DNA of 64,000 nucleotides from CAZYVD01 sp964651045 (GTDB lineage: Bacteria > Zhuqueibacterota > QNDG01 > DSAB01): the NCBI GenBank assembly GCA_964651045.1, contig CAZYVD010000008.1, positions 1-64,000 of the forward strand, written 5' to 3'. Under the pieces are notes generated by a model. The model worked only from the letters and a program-made list of their open reading frames with translations, was not told the DNA's origin and did no database searches. Of the stretch, positions 60,999-64,000 are shown in pieces. Numbering within the stretch: the first letter of the stretch is position 1; every line of letters starts with the position of its first letter. The position numbers and the translations under genes are program-made.

Positions 60999-62141
60999 TC
61001 AATTTAAAAATTCTATGATCCTCTCTGCTGCTCTTTCAGAAGCACCACGGCCTCCAAGACTTCTGGACACCTCCATGAGATCTTTTTTTATTTTCTCTCT
61101 TCTTTTCTCATCGGAGAGAATATTAATTACCTCTTCGGCAATTCTTTTGGCTTTAGCATCCCTTTGAAGCAGTTCTGGTACTATGGTTCTGCCCGCAACG
61201 ATATTGACAAGCCCGACATTACGGAGCCTGATTACGGCTCTAATTATAAATTCAGAGATGATCGATACCTTATAAACTATTACCATAGGCGTTCCCAGGA
61301 TTGCAGTCTCCAGGGTCGCCGTTCCAGATGCTACTATTACAATATCTGAGTAGGCCATGACTTCGTATGTGCTCTGTCTGACCATGACTGCAGATTCTGA
61401 ATCTTTTATGTATCTTTCATAGATGTCGTCACCAAGTGATGCCGACTTAGCAAGTATGAATTGTATTTTATCGACCCTTTTCTTTATAATAGATACTGCC
61501 CTTACCATCTCCGGGAGGAGTCTTTCTACCTCCTGTTTTCTTGATCCTGGCAGCAGTCCTACTGTGATTTTTTCTTCTGAAAGCCCAGTGCGATTAAAAA
61601 ATCTGATCTTTGATTCCGATGCTTTTACAGACTCCTTAAGAGGATGACCAACAAAGAAGGCATCGACTCCTCTGTTTCTGTAGATCGACTCCTCAAAGGG
61701 GAATATGACAAGCATCCTGTCCACACATTTTGCTATTCTCTCTATACGTCTTTTTCCCCATGCCCATACCTGCGGACTTATGTAGTATATAACATCAATT
61801 CCCTGTTTTTTAATCATCTTTGCTAGTCGGAGATTGAAGCCTGGGTAGTCGATAAGTATTGCCAGTTCTGGCCGTCTCTTATTAATAATATCTTTCATTT
61901 GTTGGAATAGTTTGAAAATTGACGGGACGTGTTTCAGGATTTCAGAAAAGCCAAACAGCGACATCTCACTGATGTGCCGTATAATTTCCACACCTGAGGC
62001 GGCCATATCGTCGCCGCCAATTCCAAATATTTCTATTTCAGGACATTTTTTTTTCAATGCCCTTACAAGGGCTCCTCCATGAATGTCTCCAGAGGCCTCT
62101 CCGGCAACTATAAAGAATGATTTTTTACCGCACTCTTTCAT
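60999..62141 (-). CDS. lpxB: lipid A disaccharide synthase
   Basis: A 380-residue GT-B glycosyltransferase that joins UDP-2,3-diacylglucosamine and lipid X. Motifs: FIVAGEASGDIHGGALVRAL near residue 10, GIGGDDMAASGVE near 40, MSLFGFSEILKHVP near 62, IDYPGFNLRLAK near 98, YYISPQVWAWGKRR near 117, and LLPGSRKQEV near 195 (UDP site). ASGTATLETAILGTPMVIVYK lies near 270. Complete length. It follows the GnnA-like gene by eight bases. LpxA, LpxC and LpxD are not in the window. Confidence 0.96.
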   Translation of the reverse strand: MKECGKKSFFIVAGEASGDIHGGALVRALKKKCPEIEIFGIGGDDMAASGVEIIRHISEMSLFGFSEILKHVPSIFKLFQQMKDIINKRRPELAILIDYPGFNLRLAKMIKKQGIDVIYYISPQVWAWGKRRIERIAKCVDRMLVIFPFEESIYRNRGVDAFFVGHPLKESVKASESKIRFFNRTGLSEEKITVGLLPGSRKQEVERLLPEMVRAVSIIKKRVDKIQFILAKSASLGDDIYERYIKDSESAVMVRQSTYEVMAYSDIVIVASGTATLETAILGTPMVIVYKVSIISEFIIRAVIRLRNVGLVNIVAGRTIVPELLQRDAKAKRIAEEVINILSDEKRREKIKKDLMEVSRSLGGRGASERAAERIIEFLN

Positions 62142-62149
62142 TGATCCTC

Positions 62150-63115
62150 TTATTTTTCTATTTGCTCTAATATCTGCAGTGCAACAGAGAGAGCCTCTCG
62201 TGCATCCTCGCCGGTTACTCCCTCAACCTGTTCACCATTAACAGCACTAAGGAAAATTTCCAGTTCTTTTTGAAGGCCGAGTTTTTCGGGTGTTCTTGGA
62301 CGAGAGTAGAGAATCTTTAGTTTTTTATCCTCTCCGATCTCATCAATTACCCTGTAGCCCTCTTCTGGTTTTTTCCCAAGACGAAAAATCTCTGAAACCA
62401 TTTCTAAAAAGTCGATCGATATATAAGCATCCTTTTGAAAGAGTCTCATTTTTCTCATTTTTTTCTGCGATATTCTGCTTGCAGTGAGGTTGGCTACACA
62501 TCCATTCTCAAAGTGGATTCTGGCATTTGCAATGTCAACAGACTTGCTTATGACCGCAACACCACTGGCGTCGATTTTGTCCGGTCTGGATTTGACTGTG
62601 TCTAAAACAATGTCTATGTCATGAATCATCAGGTCCAATATTACAGACACTTCTGTTCCCCTTGGATTGAACGGAGAGAGCCTGTGTGATTCTATAAAGA
62701 GTGGATTTAATTCGATATTCTTTAGAGCGCGCAGTGCCGGATTGAATCGTTCTATGTGACCCACATGAAGAACAACTTTTCTTTTTTGTGCCTGATCTAT
62801 AAGATAGTCGGCCTGTTTGAGGCTCTCTGTTATTGGTTTCTCTATCATACAGTGAATTTCTCGATCAATGACTCTTTTGGCAATATCAAAGTGTTGATCA
62901 GTAGGGACCGAGATTGTCACAGCCTCGACCCTGTCGAGCAGTGAATCGAGCGTTTTGAATTTTATGCAGCCAAACCTGTCTGCCAAAGCCTTTGACTTTT
63001 CTTCATCAATATCATAGATCCCTATGAGTTCGGCCTCTGGAATCTTGTTATAATTGTCGGCATGAAATTTCCCCAGATGGCCAACACCTATTACTCCGAC
63101 CCTTATCCTGTTCAA
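62150..63115 (-). CDS. Gfo/Idh/MocA oxidoreductase, GnnA-like by context
   Basis: A 321-residue NAD(P)-dependent oxidoreductase. The Rossmann loop is VGVIGVGHLGKFHADNYN near residue 5, the conserved EKPI lies near 93, and VGHIERFNPALRAL and IHDIDIVLD follow in the C-terminal fold. Next to lpxB, this type of gene may be GnnA, which oxidises the 3-OH of UDP-GlcNAc so that GnnB can put an amino group there, giving amide-linked lipid A. GnnB is not seen in the window. The start is TTG at 63115 after GGAGG. The role is inferred from place and family only. Confidence 0.78.
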   Translation of the reverse strand: MNRIRVGVIGVGHLGKFHADNYNKIPEAELIGIYDIDEEKSKALADRFGCIKFKTLDSLLDRVEAVTISVPTDQHFDIAKRVIDREIHCMIEKPITESLKQADYLIDQAQKRKVVLHVGHIERFNPALRALKNIELNPLFIESHRLSPFNPRGTEVSVILDLMIHDIDIVLDTVKSRPDKIDASGVAVISKSVDIANARIHFENGCVANLTASRISQKKMRKMRLFQKDAYISIDFLEMVSEIFRLGKKPEEGYRVIDEIGEDKKLKILYSRPRTPEKLGLQKELEIFLSAVNGEQVEGVTGEDAREALSVALQILEQIEK

Positions 63116-63192
63116 ATCCTCCTCCTAAGTATTGGTGTCCGTTTTGAAACGTTTTAATTTAATACATGGCCTATCAATAATCAACCTTTTTG

Positions 63193-63220
63193 TTGACATT
63201 TACTCCTAAATTTATATATT
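63193..63220 (+). promoter_or_regulatory. sigma70-type promoter of the glutamine synthetase gene
   Basis: TTGACA (63193-63198), 16 bases, TATATT (63215-63220), then GGAGG six bases ahead of ATG 63254. No sigma54-type GG-N10-GC box is seen in this gap, although a sigma54 regulator lies 3.3 kb away. Confidence 0.65.
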
Positions 63221-63253
63221 TCAAAGATATTATTCTGTATATGGAGGATGTTT

Positions 63254-64000
63254 ATGTTTCAAAAATATGCTCTAACAAATCCTATTTCTGTTATTGTTGA
63301 TAAGCCAAGAGAGGATTTCACAAGAGAGGATCTTCTAAAGGTTATAGTTGAGAAGAACATAGAAAGAATAACATTTCACTACACTGCACTGGATGGAAAA
63401 CTCAAGGAGCTTCGGCTTCCTGTGGCCAATCGGTATCAGGCCGAAAGGATTCTAACAGATGGTGAGAGGGTAGATGGTTCTTCGCTCTTTCATGGTATGG
63501 TAGATGTTGCTCTGTCAGACCTATATGTAGTGCCTGTATATAAGACGGCATTTTTAAATCCGTTTGACAGCGGGAGTCTAGATTTTATTTGCCGATATTT
63601 AACCAAAGATGGCAACCTTGCGCCCTTTACTCTGGATACGATTCTTCACAATGCAAACAGGCTGTTCATGAAAAATACGGGACTGGAACTTCATGCAATG
63701 GGAGAGCTTGAGTTTTTCCTTCTTATAGATCCAGAAACAAGAATATATAGTGGATCAAAGCAGAGGGGTTATCATGCATCATCGCCATTTGTAAAGACAG
63801 GAAAGATTTTAAATGAAATGGTTGGCTACATAACGCAGATAACAGGAGCGGTTAAATATGCCCACAGCGAGGTTGGATATATTGAGAGTGTGCGCAGTGA
63901 TATTGAAGAGATAATGGGCAAGCAGGCAGAACAGCTTGAGATAGAATTTTTACCTGCTCCTATTGAGGATGCAGGTGATCATCTTGTGGTTGCAAGATGG
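63254..64000 (+). CDS. glutamine synthetase, N-terminal part (partial)
   Basis: The frame is open from ATG 63254 to the right edge, 249 residues. GS-type pieces: GSSLFHGMVDVALSDLYVVP near residue 79, where DGSS is the start of the N-terminal signature, and MGELEFFLL near 150 with the metal-ligand Glu residues. A helical segment and IEFLPAPIEDAGDHLVVARW follow near 229. The ammonium/glutamate site and the adenylylation site lie outside. It catalyses glutamate + NH3 + ATP to glutamine. The sequence differs enough from GlnA that a GlnA paralogue (type I beta or GS-like) is possible. Strong promoter and ribosome site. Confidence 0.85.
   Translation, partial: MFQKYALTNPISVIVDKPREDFTREDLLKVIVEKNIERITFHYTALDGKLKELRLPVANRYQAERILTDGERVDGSSLFHGMVDVALSDLYVVPVYKTAFLNPFDSGSLDFICRYLTKDGNLAPFTLDTILHNANRLFMKNTGLELHAMGELEFFLLIDPETRIYSGSKQRGYHASSPFVKTGKILNEMVGYITQITGAVKYAHSEVGYIESVRSDIEEIMGKQAEQLEIEFLPAPIEDAGDHLVVARW

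Noticed and set aside
1..64000. CRISPR array, prophage, insertion sequence or rRNA
   Set aside because: No regularly spaced repeats, integrase, transposase, phage structural genes or rRNA segments were found on either strand.

Overview
The window is one contiguous stretch of chromosome from a diderm (Gram-negative) bacterium, probably an uncultivated lineage. Three lipid A genes (lpxL-type acyltransferase, lpxB, lpxK), several outer-membrane beta-barrel proteins (a PorV/PorQ-like protein, a DUF3078-like protein, a patatin-Omp85 fusion) and signal peptides show the double membrane. The base composition is moderately AT-rich, arginine is mostly AGA/AGG (often seen in thermophiles, not proof), and TTG start codons with good Shine-Dalgarno sites are frequent. 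I cannot name the phylum from this alone; the PorV-like protein and the orphan secreted propeller would fit an FCB-like or related candidate phylum. Nearly everything is core metabolism and information processing. There are no rRNA genes, insertion sequences, prophage genes or CRISPR arrays.

Layout. 1-6.5 kb (minus): an envelope operon reading peptidase MA-like protein, LpxL-type acyltransferase, TagD-type glycerol-3-phosphate cytidylyltransferase, three tandem CDP-glycerol glycerophosphotransferase-like enzymes, and an MsbA-like ABC exporter that runs off the left edge. Teichoic-acid-type chemistry inside a lipid A-making cell is the most interesting system here. 6.6-9.8 kb: PorV-like protein, tRNA-Thr, a small membrane protein divergent from an ECF sigma/anti-sigma pair with a symmetric putative promoter, and a SnoaL-like protein. 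9.8-14 kb (minus): vWA membrane protein, tsaD, ybbR. 14-19 kb (minus): ribosomal block (rplI, rpsR, ssb, rpsF), pth, rplY/ctc, prs, tRNA-Gln, ispE. 19-22 kb: a lipoprotein oligopeptidase B and a histone-deacetylase-fold enzyme.

22.4-26.4 kb (plus): purine nucleoside phosphorylase, lipid kinase, methyltransferase, secreted propeller. 26.4-29.6 kb: metallophosphoesterase, class II aldolase, HAD phosphatase. 29.7-32.3 kb (minus): patatin-Omp85 fusion. 32.4-44.0 kb (plus): long, tightly packed operon bioY, EnvC-like protein, holB, ricT-like, metG, tatD, rsmA, mgtE, recO, glyS, DUF3078-like. 44.1-46.3 kb: a second, stand-alone ssb, an 830-bp intergenic region with three kinds of palindromic repeat, and a TlpA-like thioredoxin. 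46.4-52.8 kb (minus): DPP IV-like peptidase, prfA, yqhQ-like, rpmE, rho. 53.1-56.9 kb (plus): nadA, mnmA, thioredoxin, panB, membrane protein. 56.9-63.1 kb (minus): nadB, NtrC-type regulator, lpxK, lpxB, a GnnA-like oxidoreductase. 63.25 kb to the end: start of a glutamine synthetase.

How it fits together: quinolinate synthesis (nadA+nadB) and pantothenate synthesis (panB) share one neighbourhood; translation genes fill three operons; lipid A assembly sits at both ends. The operon at 1-6.5 kb suggests that the lipid A or another envelope carrier receives glycerol-phosphate-type groups.
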